From Toxotes chatareus (lineage: Eukaryota > Chordata > Actinopteri > Toxotidae): a stretch of 64,000 nucleotides of DNA. The first letter of the stretch is position 1, and the number at the start of each line of letters is the position of its first letter. The DNA is taken from NCBI GenBank assembly GCA_016801885.1, contig CM028905.1, positions 16,750,256-16,814,255 on the forward strand, written 5' to 3'. A program made the position numbers and the translations under genes. Positions 52,665 through 64,000 of the stretch are shown here, in pieces. The notes below the pieces were generated by a model that did not search any database, was not told the origin of the DNA, and saw nothing but the letters and a program-made list of their open reading frames with translations.

Positions 52665-55050
52665 AGAATGAATAGAATAGAATAGAATGAATAGAATGCC
52701 TTTTATTGTCATTGGACATCTTTTACATGTACAACGAGATGGAAAGCATCTCCTTCTCCAGTGCAACATGTATGAATATACAACATAGAATAGAATAAAA
52801 ATAAAATAAGATTAAGTTAAGTAAGTTTAGTGCAAGTCAAAAGTCAAAAATTTAAAAGGAATGCTATACAACAATATGAAGAGAAAAAAGCAAAATACAG
52901 GGGGGGGTAAGGTGCACAGTTCAAGTATGGGTTATTGCACATTAATGAATATTGCACAGTATACGGATATTGCACGGTGAGTGGATAGAGGGAAGGAAGT
53001 CCGGGGGTTCAGGGGAATAGACTGTGGGGTTCAGTGCATGTGTGAGTTCAGTGTGGTTATGGCTTTTGGGAAAAAACTGTCTCTGAGTCTGTTAGTCTTT
53101 GTTCTGATGTGCCTGTAGCGCCTTCCTGAGGGCAACAGGTCAAACAGAGCAAAGCCAGGGTGGGAGCTGTCCTTGGTGATGTTCTTTGCTCTGCTGAGGC
53201 AGCGGGAGGTGTAAATGTCCATCAGGGAGGGAGGGGGGGCAGCCGATGATCTTCTGTGCCGCCTTAACTACCCTCTGAAGCCTCTCCCTGTCTGCCATGG
53301 TGCAGCTGCCGTACCATACTGTGATGCAGTACGTCAGCAGGCTCTCAATGGACGAGCGGTAGAAGGTCAGCAGCAGGATGGAGTCCAGGTTGTGCTTCCT
53401 GAGTACCCTCAGGAAGTGTAGCCGCTGCTGAGCCTTCTTAATGACCGCTGTGATGTTCTCTGTCCAGGAGATGTCAGCGGAGATGAGGATCCCAAGAAAC
53501 CGAAAGGTGTGGACTCTCTCCACGCACTCGCCGTTGATGTAGAGGGGGGCTAAGTTGGTGCTGTGCCTCCTGAAGTCGACAATGATCTCCTTGGTTTTCT
53601 TGGTGTTCAGAGCCAGGTTGTTCTCTGAACACCAGGATGCCAACTTCAGGACCTCTTCTCTGTAGGCTGCTTCATCTCCCTTTGAGATGAGTCCGACCAC
53701 TGTAGTGTCGTCAGCAAACTTAACGATGAGGTTGCTGTTGTGGGCCGGACTGCAGTCATGGGTGTAGAGGCAGTACAGGAGGGGGCTCAGCACACAGCCC
53801 TGTGGAGAGCCGGTGCTCAGCGTGCGAATGGAGGAGAGGTGGGGGCCGAGTCTCACAGTCTGGGGTCGGTTAGTTAGGAAGTCCTTTATCCAGGCACATG
53901 TGAGAGGGGGGAGGCCGAGAGTGTCCAGTTTGGTGATGAGAATGTCGGGAATGATTGTGTTGAAGGCGGAACTGTAATCCACAAAGAGCATCCGAACGTA
54001 GCTCTGCTGCTGCTCCAGATGGCTCAGCACAGAGTGGAGAGCTACGGCGATAGCATCCTCTGTGGATCTGTTACCACGATATGCAAACTGGTAGGGGTCG
54101 AAGTCTGGGGGGAGATAGTTCCTGATGTGTTGTAGAACCAGTCTCTCGAAGCACTTCATGATTACTGGAGTGAGGGCCACAGGACGGTAGTCGTTAAGGC
54201 TGGTGATGGGAGACTTTTTTGGCACTGGTATGATTGTGGCTGATTTTAGGCAGGACGGAATGACTGCTTGGGCTAGGGAGAGGTTGAAAATTCTGGTGCA
54301 GATGGGGGCTAGCTGGTCGGCACACGCTCTGAGCACCTTACCAGGTACTCCGTCTGGGCCGGCAGCCTTTTTGGGGTTCACTGCCAGGAGCACCCGTCTG
54401 ACGTCGTGCTCCCTTACAGTGAGTGGAGTGGTGCAGGAAGCAGGTGGGAGAGGGGTTGGAGGCAAGGCTGGAACAGATGAGTGCTGCTGTTGTGGTGAGT
54501 TGAAGCGAGCAAAGAAGCAATTTAGCTCCTCTGCCAGCGGTGCACTCAGGTCTCCTGTTGATACATGACATCCTCTGTAGTTTGTGATGTCTTGTATACC
54601 CTGCCACACCCTCCGTGTGTCGTGGCTGGACAGGTGGGACTCTATGCTCCGCTTATGGTCTGCCTTAGCTTTTTTAATTCCTTTTTTCAGGTCGGCTCGA
54701 GCAGCCCTGTACAGAGCTCTGTCGCCTGACCTGAAGGCAGCATCACGGGCTCTGAGGAGCATGCGGACCTGGCTGGTCATCCAGGGTTTCTGGTTTGGAA
54801 AAACCCGAATGTTTTTATCCACAGTCACATTCCCGATGCAAAACTTGATGTAGTCAAGAACCGTTCCTGTGAATGTTTCCAGCTCCTGGTGTTCAAATAA
54901 GTCCCAGTCTGTCTGTTGGAAGCAGGCTTGGAGTGTGGAGAGTGCATTGTCAGGCCAGGTTGTAACAGTTCTTAGTGGCTTGACCTCTGCTATTCCCTGA
55001 TCCGTTTTCCCCTGACACTTGAAATGTTGGAAACAAACCACATATCCCAA
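52665..55050 (-). mobile_element. 5'-truncated L2-type (Maui-like) LINE
   Basis: Minus-strand non-LTR element. Its 3' end is the (GAATA)n tail near 52669-52697 followed by the conserved TTTTATTGTCATTGGACAT segment. The 5' side stops near 55.0 kb before the endonuclease, so it is a typical truncated copy. The reverse transcriptase is almost fully open. No target duplication could be fixed. Confidence 0.85.
53031..55050 (-). CDS. LINE ORF2 fragment: reverse transcriptase and C-terminal domain
   Basis: The long ORF 53140-55050 (636 codons) lacks the N-terminal endonuclease. It has the linker with Trp-x-Gly-Ile-Gln-x-Ile-Thr-Asn-Tyr, then Pro-Lys-Lys-Ala-Ala-Gly-Pro-Asp-Gly, Asp-Tyr-Arg-Pro-Val-Ala-Leu-Thr, Asp-Tyr-Ser-Ser-Ala-Phe-Asn-Thr-Ile, Thr-Gly-Ser-Pro-Gln-Gly-Cys-Val-Leu-Ser-Pro, catalytic Phe-Ala-Asp-Asp-Thr, and Phe-Arg-Phe-Leu-Gly. 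The last residues of this frame are out of register. The normal end (Ser-Arg-Ala-Lys-Asn-Ile, then Leu-Leu-Pro-Ser-Gly-Arg-Arg-Tyr and Phe-Phe-Pro-Lys-Ala) lies in ORF 53031-53222, so there is one indel in the G run at about 53226-53239. First residues before about 54990 may be flank. Confidence 0.9.
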
Positions 55051-58000
55051 GATTTCAGTCAGCTGACAGTCCTAACACTCAAAATAAAACAAAATGGCCC
55101 CTTTAAGATGTAAAAGCTCAGGGGCACAATTTCCCTTGATGACCCAGCTGTTATAATAGGGAGTTTCTTAGTGACTATGTGTTCCTTTATATTTGTTCCA
55201 CTTGGTTCTTTTGGGGGAAAGGCCACCTAAAGGGGTTCTATTTATGTAGATACCAGGGGGAACAGATGTCTCCACTGTGCTAATGGAAATTTAAATAAAG
55301 GTGAGTGTAAGCAGTTCCTCTCTGTCTTCTGCCACTGAACAGCTCCAGTGGAGCAGTAGGGAGATTAAGTGCTTTGATATTAATTGTGGAGCAAGAGAAA
55401 AGCATGGTACTTCAGTTTACTAAGCTCAGATTTTTTTTGTACAAAATTTCAAAGTAGCTGACATTTCAGTCATGAGTGGACTTGTCTAAAATTAAGGTTT
55501 CTGCTGCCTCTTGCTTTATATCCACTCAGGCCAAAGGCGGGGACACATACATAAAATGACTGATTGAGCCGATTGTGAATATGATTTGGGCTTTATGACG
55601 TGTGACAGACGTGGACCAAGTTGGACCAGGTCTGTTCCATTTAATCGAAATCATACCCCAATCGGACAGATAAAGAAAGAAGCTTTGAACCAACCCAGTA
55701 AGCAACCAGATAATGTCACGAACAAGATGAACAAATAAAACGAAGAGGAAAACAAACTAATAGTGGCATGTGTAATTAGTAAGAGCAGCAGTGTAGGTGG
55801 GTGCATGAAGGAGGAAGCGTGTGAGTGGGTTTTTATGAGGAGCACTGGCACACAGCCACCTTGCTGATGACCCTTTGCCAAGCCCACCTACAGCACCTGC
55901 AAAGAAACCACACAAATCAAGTAACAAGCCCAGAGAATGGAGAGGGTTGTCACAATAGCCAGATAATTTATGTTACCACTAATGTTAACTTTCCCTAATG
56001 TTTACGTTGTTGTATGTACGTCTGGCTTTAAACTAATTACAGGAACTCAAGAAAAACACTCAGCCGACTGACATCATTACAGGTTCAAATGAGGCTCTCA
56101 TATCATGGCTTCATTTAGACTATCGCCAAGTGCTTGTTCTTTGGGGAAATGTTGGGTTTGTATAGATAATATTATAAAGAATAACTTTCTTTATATGAAA
56201 AGTGACATGAAGTAACGTCTGTTATGATTTGGGGCTATATAAATAAATTTTACTAACTTAACACAGTTGGTGTTTTACTTCCCAATAGATTTACAGTAGA
56301 AAGAAATATCAAGGACTGTCAGGCCAATCAAGGTATTTTGTTGAACAAACAAAAAGATCAAATCAAACCCAACTAACAGAGAAGCGTCTAAATTGTGCCT
56401 CAACAGCTTTTGGGGAGAGTTTGCACTGAGAATTGATCTGTGTCAGACCACTCAAATCAGTGAGCCTGAAGAATTTTTCCTGTACATATTTTCTGGAAAA
56501 TATGGAGTAAACTACTTTTCTTCCCTCAGTGATAGAGTGGCTATTGTTCAGGGTAGTTACAGCAATCTTTGGCTTTCACCACTACTAATGGAGCAGTTAC
56601 AAGACAGGATTCTCTACTGTAATACAGACTGCCTGATCTATGTCATAAGGGAGTGAGAGACTTAGCTCGACTTGGGGAATTATTATTATTATTATTTGAA
56701 GATTAAAACCTTTTTCCCTCAGTTCAAAATCACTTGATTATCCTGGGTGATGTTACTTTTCAAGTGGCTAACCACCCAGAAGTGGTATGAATTTTCTCAC
56801 AACACAGGCACCACAGAAACATGAGCATTATCATGCTGATAATATTCGTATCATCAGTTTGAATAGTAATAGTTATCTGGTGTACTGTACTGGATTAAAG
56901 ATTAATATTTTGTCTCAGCAAATCTTTTTTTTTTTTTTTTTTTTTTTTTGTTTTGAAGATGCTACAAAAGATCCTCACTGTTATTTAATTATCAAACTCA
57001 CTCCTACTTGCCCAGAGCAATATGGACCAAAATCAGGAGTACTGGCCAATCAGTGGTCGCTCATTTATATACTGAAAACAAGACAAACCATCATGTCAAA
57101 GTTCTGGGCCATGCATCACCTCAGAAATGTCTCAGAAACACACTAAACTGCAAACATCGGGCTCTGATGCAGCAATCAGTAGTGTTTCTATTACCTCTGC
57201 TTTCAGCAGTCGTCCTTACGGTACAATGAGACAGCTTCCAGGAGGACTCATTAAAGGCTAATTCAATGGTTGTCTCCATAGCAGCAAAAAAAACTTATGA
57301 TGTAGTTGTTGTATCTGTCCTGTTGCAGCAGAAGGCTGAGACTGAAATAGGTATGCTGATGGGTTTGACGGACATTGGTAGGCTGTGGGACGTGGATATT
57401 TTGACGCTGAGGTTCTTAGGGTGTTTGCTCGTACACTCATTTGTGTCTAATGTAAAAAAGAACTGGAGACCCAGACATGACCCTGTGGGACACCGGTTCT
57501 GAAAGGGTACTGTTGACCCTGACATGCTGGATTCATTTGGTCAAAAAGCAAAAATACTGCTTAATTATATAAAATCAGGATAAGCAAGTGGGGCTGATTT
57601 CTTGATGACAAAATGTAGTGACTGACATGCACCTGTCACATGGCAAGTATGATTTATTTTCTACTGTGTTTTGGAAGCAAGACCTTCTAAAAAAAAAAAA
57701 AAAAAAAGACGCTGAAAACAGCAGCGGCCCTGGGAATTCTTTGGAGTTCTGATTCAGGTTAAGCTCAAATCATTTTTCAAGATGAGTTCACATGCCAAGG
57801 GCTGGAGTATTAGCTGGAAAAAATATGTTAACTCTCATTATTGCCATAATTTGTTTTCACCCAGTACGACTATGTGCATGAAAGTGTAGTCGGTGTGAGG
57901 CAGATGCAAGTTTAGCAGAAAAAGATACAAAAAGACAAAATCAGAAAATAACAGAGAATGGAAGAACGACAGTTCCCTTCAAAGATAAAATTTTGAAATG

Positions 58001-58920
58001 CACTGACTTGTGACATTGACTGCTTCCTGTTTATTCCCTGGGCTTGCTCGGGCCCTTTGATGTCTGTCTCTGAGGAAAGCGTCTGCCTGGGATCGGTGTG
58101 AGTGTTCATGTGCAGTACGTATGCATGTGTACGCAGGTGAGTGGGCCTTTGAATATGCGTGTTGCTGTGCAGAGAGCAGGTAAATTGGCTTGTATCTCAT
58201 GTTCACAGATGGTACCTGCCACCGTGAAGCCGGTTCGTTAGCAAGTGAGCATGGCACATACCGAAAATGAACCATAAATTAACATTAGCTCTCTCAGCAG
58301 CTGCAACATAACAACCACAAACTTTTATTTATGTGTTCGCTTTCTTTCTTCTGTCTCATCCTCTCATCTCTCACACCTTCTTTGTGTCTTCTCCTTTACT
58401 CTCCCCCACCGTTCTCTTCTGTTGTTCATACATTCCTTCCTGGTCTTCATCTCAAAATAGGTATGTCTACTAATGCAGTAGGCATACGTGATTGTCACAT
58501 GATTTCAGAGTTCAAAAGTTCAGTATGTCTGAAATATCGATAGCTTTTTTCAGCTAGCCTCGGCATCATGCTGTTGTGTCTCGGCTTCGTGCAGAGTAAG
58601 AAGTCAGCTGTGTTCTTTTCCCAGCCATGCTAATGATACAGCCCACTGTGAGAGGAGACAATGCTTACTGTTTCTTGATGCCCAGTTGTGCTCAGTTAAA
58701 CTGAATGACATGTTTTGAATATGAAAAGATGCTCCTTAATTTGTCATATAACAAGAAACCTGAATTTTCCACTGCGGCTACATGTTGAGCAAAACTTTGA
58801 ATTAATATTGTGACAGAGTCATGTTGTTGGATCATCATTGTAACTTTCAATTATGTGAGAAGATTTGCTAATTCATCAGGTACTAACTTTATTATAGTTT
58901 TTACACATGCCAGCAGAATA
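55051..58920. other. Unassigned intergenic
   Basis: No recognised gene. Includes a T run at 56927-56949, an A run at about 57690-57708 and several short ORFs without domains. Confidence 0.55.
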
Positions 58921-58924
58921 ATGT

Positions 58925-59065
58925 TGGTCTGTTGGTCCACTTTGGTCAAGGTTTAAATATCTCAACAAATTATACAGATATTCATGGTTTAATGAGGATT
59001 ATTCTGAATGACACTGGTGGTCCCCTGACTCATCCTCTAGTGCTGTAATTTGAATAAAATGTTTC
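58925..59065. repeat. Teleost dispersed repeat (left part)
   Basis: GGTCCACTTTGGTCAAGG, TAAATATCTCAACAAATTAT, ATTCATGGTTTAATGAGGATTATTCTGAATGAC and TGGTCCCCTGACTCATCCTCTAGTGCT match the left part of the repeat seen at 50.1 kb. Confidence 0.6.
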
Positions 59066-60200
59066 TATCTCAGTTCAAATTACTACTTCTACTTTTATTA
59101 TCCCTCTGAAACTTGCAATGTTTGGAGAGTTTTATGTTTTTTGCCAATTCTGAGCTTGTTTGTTTAATCAGTACCAGTTGTTATGCATCAAATGATTAAG
59201 GGGGACCTACCCTTTCTTTCTGGGGCTGTGTAAAGTCACCATCATGCGTTTCCTTTGTGTGAACATACCATATGTAACATAATTTTAAAAAAATACCCTG
59301 TGGAAAAACACCTGTGCTTTAATGAGTAACTCCATTGTTGTTGTTGTTGTTGTTGTTGTTGTATTTAGGTGTTTTGGAGCTACCATTTAAGGATTGTACA
59401 AATGCATCTTCCTTCCTTACTGAGATACAGCTCAGTGTGTTCTCCATTTTGACACAGGGGGGAGCACTTTCACCACTAAAGGCCCAGTAATACTCTCTCA
59501 GTATACTGAACATCAGCAACTAACAGCAAAAAAAAATGTGAAGTTAGTCAACAACTAAACAGTAACAATGAACTAATGATCTAAACCTGTTCACATTGTA
59601 CGTCTTTCTTTTCTATGTGCTTTGCCATGTTATATTTCTTGGGAGAGCTGTGTGCTCCTACCATCCACAAAGTGAGAGAGTGGAAAGCTGAGAATCAGAC
59701 ACACATTAAAGATCATCTCCATCACAAACACTTCAAAAGTTATTTAATGATTTGTAGAACATGTGCACGTGCTGCATCGCTCAGTTTTTAACAAATACTA
59801 AAAAAACAATAAAAAATGCAAAAGCCATAAAAGCCAGGTAAAAAAAAGGGTTTAGTGCAGGGGTTCAAACTCTAATTGAGTAAAAATCTGACATATATTC
59901 TTACCATATTTAATCAAAGAATGCAAACAGAAGTTTCTACACATTTTCATATACATTGTTTTTTTTTTTTTATTTAAATCTTTTTTTTTTTTATTTTATC
60001 TTAAATAAGTTTTTAAAATAACATTACTTAAATAACATTTGTACTCATTTTCTTGCCAGAGACCTGGCAGCACCTCTGCTCACACAGCTGAGCCACATTT
60101 GCCCTGATGGAGGACACAGTTGAAACCCTGAGTTCAACATCACTAAGCCTAGACCTGTGCTTGCATTTATTAAAGTTCATAAAAAGTTTCTGACACAGAT
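59066..60200. other. Unassigned intergenic
   Basis: (TGT)n at about 59335-59361 and T-rich runs near 59960-60000. No gene seen. Confidence 0.55.
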
Positions 60201-61340
60201 ATGTGCTTCCAAAAAGGCACATTATCCAACTGAACACTTAGGACAGCTCTGGGGATAAAGAAGGGAAGTAATTCTCTCAGAAATTGTCCAGCCATGTCTG
60301 CTTCTCCCTGTGCCTCCCTGAATTTAGAATAAGGTCCATGTGCAACACACTTGGAACATTCTCATCACCAGCTGAGAAGGGGTCTGCAAACAGCTGGAAA
60401 GTGTCAGGGTGTGCCTTGAAGCCAGTAATATGCTGATCAAATTCCTGAATTAGGTTTTCAATAATAGAAGTATATTCATCACCACTGAATGCTATGCCCT
60501 CCTCCTCCTCAAGAGCAAGTTGTGAAATGACTGAGTTTTTTTTTTTTTTTTTTTCTGCAGAAAGGCTTTCAGAGCTGCTGTGATGAGCTGACCAGGGCCC
60601 TGGAGCCTGGATGTTCATCTCCTCTGTTCTGTGCACTAGGACTGCAAGGTCCATGACCCATTTTGGATCATCAAATTCAGGAGCATCCATTCTGCCATAT
60701 TCCATGAATCGCTTCACCTCTGCTCTTAACTCAAAAAATCTCTTCAGGAAATCTCTCCTGCTGAGCCCAGTGCACTTCAGTAAAGTATTTCACCACAAGT
60801 TGACTCAATCTCTTCGAAAAAAAAAAAAAAAATGCCTGGAACTGGTGGTGCTGTAAATCCTAATACATGACATGTTCATATTTCAGGCATTCCCTGCACA
60901 GTGCCTGTTGGTGTATAATACAGCGCAGAACAACTGCTGGATCTGTATTTTCCTCCCCTGACTTTCCTCTCTCCTTGTCATGGAAGGGGCTCCATCAGTA
61001 GAAATGCCTACCAGTCTGTTCCATGGCAAACCAGTGTTCTCAATCGCATCGCACAGCCACGGAAACATAATCTTGGCTGTGGTACACTCATAGATTGGAC
61101 ACAAATTCAGAAACACTTCCACTTGGTCATTAATAACCCTGATGAAAATGGCTGACTTCGTCTTTTGCGGACTTGTGGATATCAGCGACTTGCAACACGC
61201 CAGCCTTTCAGAAACTGCCCATCGGTGAATGGCTTTCCTGCTTTGGCAATTAAGTCACTCAACACACAACTCGCTTCAACTGCAGCATCAGCATCCTTCT
61301 TGACCTTATGGAAAAGACTTAGCTGACTCATTTACTCCTC
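60200..61340 (-). pseudogene. GTF2IRD2-like hAT transposase relic
   Basis: Minus strand, N- to C-terminal from right to left. Near 61250-61330: Leu-Ser-Gln-Leu...Ala-Val-Glu-Ala-Ser and Ile-Ala-Lys-Ala-Gly-Lys-Pro-Phe-Thr-Asp-Gly. ORF 60883-61122: Ala-Ile-Glu-Asn-Thr-Gly-Leu-Pro-Trp-Asn and Ser-Thr-Asp-Gly-Ala-Pro-Ser-Met-Thr, the catalytic-Asp block. ORF 60277-60717: Phe-Met-Glu-Tyr-Gly-Arg and Asp-Pro-Lys-Trp-Val-Met-Asp-Leu-Ala-Val-Leu. These strings mark the hAT transposases related to GTF2IRD2/ZBED-type host genes. Frame breaks and an A/T homopolymer at 60537-60554 inside the frame show it is dead. Different hAT type from the 21-23 kb element. Confidence 0.75.
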
Positions 61341-63886
61341 TTGTATCCCTGGTTCTTCTCATAATGTTCCATTGAACTCCACAGAAAAGTGCATACTTCT
61401 TTAAAGTGTGATTTGGACTGGTTTAGGAACTTTTTACTCTGGATTAACCTCCATGTTATTATTTTACCTACTGTCTTGGACAAAATCTCTGATTCCTGTT
61501 GCTCTAACCAGAGTATGAACCTGACAAGGCCAAAAAGGTCATGTTTATTTAATGAGCATATCAGTCTAAATGATCTCTGTCTGGGTGTCCTTGTGTGCTT
61601 TCTTTCTTGTGCTATAACTGATATGTGACATTTTATTCCATGCATAAAGGATGTCGCTGGTCCCAGGTCAAACACTAATATGCATTGTGAAAGTTCAAAA
61701 ATGTGCAGCCTTCTTCTTCTAAACGTCAGATTTTCTGATATGTTTTATTTCTCAACAATGTTACATTCTTTTGAACACAGTACAAAAAGACATTCATTTC
61801 ATTTCGAACTTTCTGAGCACATTTTATGTAGTATCCTTGGTATTAAGGCTACGTTCTTTTTGTATGTGAAAGTTCTTCAAAGTTCTACTGTTAATAATAA
61901 GTTAGTACTGGCAGAGCACTACTTGTTATACTTGTCAAAGTTACAGGAAGTGTCATGTTATGGTTGCCATGTGGCTGTGTTTTGGGAACCATGGCCATCC
62001 TAATGATACATCATGGTGAGGAAGGAGAATTATATTCAAGCCTATTTAACTGAATGCCAAGTTTGCAATATGGCTGGAGTTAAAGATGGATGCATTCTGT
62101 TCTTTATAATCAACTAAACATTAAGAAGTAGTGAGTACTGCTAAGCAGACTTTTTTTTCTTTGTGCTTCAATATTTAAAGGGCAAAAGGGGGATAGAGAG
62201 AAAGATTAGGCTGCTGTCATTAAAGTAACGACACATTAAACAAGAGGTTTATAGAACTTACACATTTTGTTCAACAAGGTAATCTTCACAAATTAAGATC
62301 ACTTTTATGATTGTTTAAGCCCATATACAATGGTGATAAGTTAAAAGCTAATGTTAGGTTTTTAAACAAAGCATACCACGGTCACATGACAACATCACAA
62401 CCACCAAGCTTCCAACTTGTACTGTGCTTACCTCGCCTACAAAAGCTGTTCCTTTTACAAAGTTAGTAATAGTTTGCAAGAGTGCAAGCGTGTAAACACA
62501 ACAAGCAGACTGGTTTGCATGTTTGGCGTAATGATGTTTAATGTTCCCCACAACCTCAGTGGTCGCATTTAGCAACTTGTTAGCAGCAGCTTTTTTTTTT
62601 TAAGACATGTAAAACCTAAATATATGAGCAGGTTACATACTGATGTATTTTATGCTGTAGAATAAAACATATAAAATGTCTTGAGCTTGTGTTAACTGCA
62701 AACCTTAGCACCTTAGACCTCAGCAAAAACCCCAAAAACCATTGAGAAAAAAAAACAAAAAAAGCAGCGGAACTGAAAGCGCAAAATTGTTAACTTATTT
62801 CTGGATTTTAGGACTCATTCCTGCAGCACTTTATACCAATCTTGAACACATGGGTTCCTACCTTGAAAGCCTCTGAACGTAACAACTTACATGAACTCAG
62901 GAATATTGTATGATTCTGAGGTGTGAGCAATGAAGACCAGGTCACACAACGTCCTCCCAGCTGGGTTGAGATTGGGTCCACCCAGTTGCCCACAGGTCTG
63001 TAGTGTTCAAGTCTCAGCCTCCAGTGTTATATTGGACACATTTCAGAACAAAATGACTCTGAAAAGTATGTTTGCTATCTTTTATCAAAGCAGCAATGAG
63101 CCGATTATTCTACATTATACAGTATTTATTTCTGACAGGCAGATGTTGTGAAAGCAGCTGCTGAAAGCCTTGTCCTGGGGGACAGATTCAGACTTCAAAT
63201 AATCTGAGAGAAAGTTCTGTGAAATGTGGAACTAGTGCAGAAATGAAAGGTTAATCTAATCTAGTATACAGAAGGGATCATTTTTGTGGTTTCAAAATCA
63301 GTTTGAATATAAGTAACATTTGTACGTATATTCATGAGGGTTATAAAGTCATAATTTGGAAAGAGGCTGGCATTTTCTGTAATTAGTTTAGTGCTTTCAT
63401 TACCATCATTTCTGAAAAAATTATAAGCAATCAAAGAATAAAGAAATGCTGTGAGTTGATTAACAGTCTCTGACACTTTTTTTCCTTTATGGTGCACATA
63501 AATTTTCATTTACCATTGTATTATTATTATTATTTTTTGCTAATTAATGTCCACAGTACAAGGAGACAAGCTACCAAAGCTACCGAAAATCTTTCAGGGA
63601 AAAACTGTTTCCATCTTCTGCCTCTTTCTGTCAGTCATCACTCCTCCGCCTCAACTTTGTCAAATGTCAGTGAACAGAGAGCCGGCCATGGGCTATTACT
63701 GGCATTCACCACTGACATGAGGAACACAGACACACACACACAGGCACACACACAGACACACACACACATACTTCACAGCCATACTTCTGAACCCATGTGG
63801 ACAAATGTCGTAGCTTATATGCAGGCAGGAAGAAGGGTTATATTCTGATTGATGCTGACAGTGTAATCCAGTTTCACACAGTTCTA

Positions 63887-63920
<34 letters not shown>

Positions 63921-64000
63921 GCTGGCTGTCAGAGCAGAAGCAGGTTGCATATTGAATGGGCCTCATTTTGTAAAGTGTGCGATTAATCTAGAGTAAGTGC
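61341..64000. other. Unassigned intergenic with CA repeats
   Basis: No gene identified. (CA)n-type tracts at about 63727-63770 and 63891-63919. ORFs across them are artefacts. Confidence 0.6.

Noticed and set aside
58440..58520. Small palindromic stretch GTATGTCTACTAATGCAGTAGGCATAC
   Set aside because: Short and imperfect, with no target duplication or transposon family recognised.
61328..61675. 115-codon minus ORF upstream of the hAT relic
   Set aside because: Does not resemble the BED or N-terminal region of hAT transposases, so it was left out of that feature.
62354..62575. 73-codon minus ORF with His/Cys residues
   Set aside because: No recognisable zinc finger spacing and no neighbours to support it.

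Overview
The window looks like teleost fish nuclear DNA. It carries FISNA-NACHT NLR exons of the fish-expanded NLR-C (NLRC3-like) type, fish-type LINEs, a chromodomain Ty3/Gypsy element, hAT and Tc1-like debris, long AT-rich non-coding stretches and many (CA)n/(GT)n tracts. I see no complete ordinary single-copy host gene. Almost every coding signal belongs to a virus-like or mobile element, or to the NLR cluster.

1-7.4 kb: part of a Polinton/Maverick (adintovirus-like) endogenous virus, read right to left on the minus strand: two unrecognised proteins, a chromodomain integrase, penton-type minor capsid protein, a small basic virion-type protein, double-jelly-roll major capsid protein and an adenain-like protease. 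Convergent polyadenylation signals follow at about 395-410, and the last codons of a plus-strand gene may enter from the left edge. DNA polymerase B and the packaging ATPase are not in the window. Several genes carry single frame breaks and the integrase has lost its catalytic glutamate, so this copy looks defective. Short tandem repeats lie to its right.

7.4-18.5 kb: transposon graveyard. It holds a small hAT-type element, minus-strand LINE fragments (about 9.2-9.9 and 11.6-12.1 kb), a solo LTR with target duplication (10.8-11.5 kb), a full-length but frame-broken Gypsy chromovirus (12.09-17.58 kb) with near-identical LTRs, a Tc1-like end and a LINE 3' tail.

18.7-34.95 kb: NLR cluster made by tandem duplication. 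Copy A has two N-terminal repeat exons and a FISNA-NACHT exon but no leucine-rich-repeat (LRR) exon before copy B starts. Copy B has two N-terminal exons, a FISNA-NACHT exon, three tandemly duplicated LRR exons and a ruined B30.2 domain. All splice junctions I could phase are phase 2, so A and B exons could be joined in frame. A hAT element interrupts only copy A. A solo LTR is complete in copy B and a remnant of it seems to be in copy A.

35-64 kb: gene-poor. It holds a decayed plus-strand LINE (35.6-36.2 kb), LTR-like repeats (37.9, 47.4, 50.4 kb), a BEL/Pao fragment (42.7-43.5 kb), a pogo/jerky-type transposase remnant (45.1-45.9 kb), a 5'-truncated L2-type LINE with a long open reverse transcriptase (52.7-55.05 kb), and a GTF2IRD2-like hAT transposase relic (60.2-61.3 kb), with microsatellites between.
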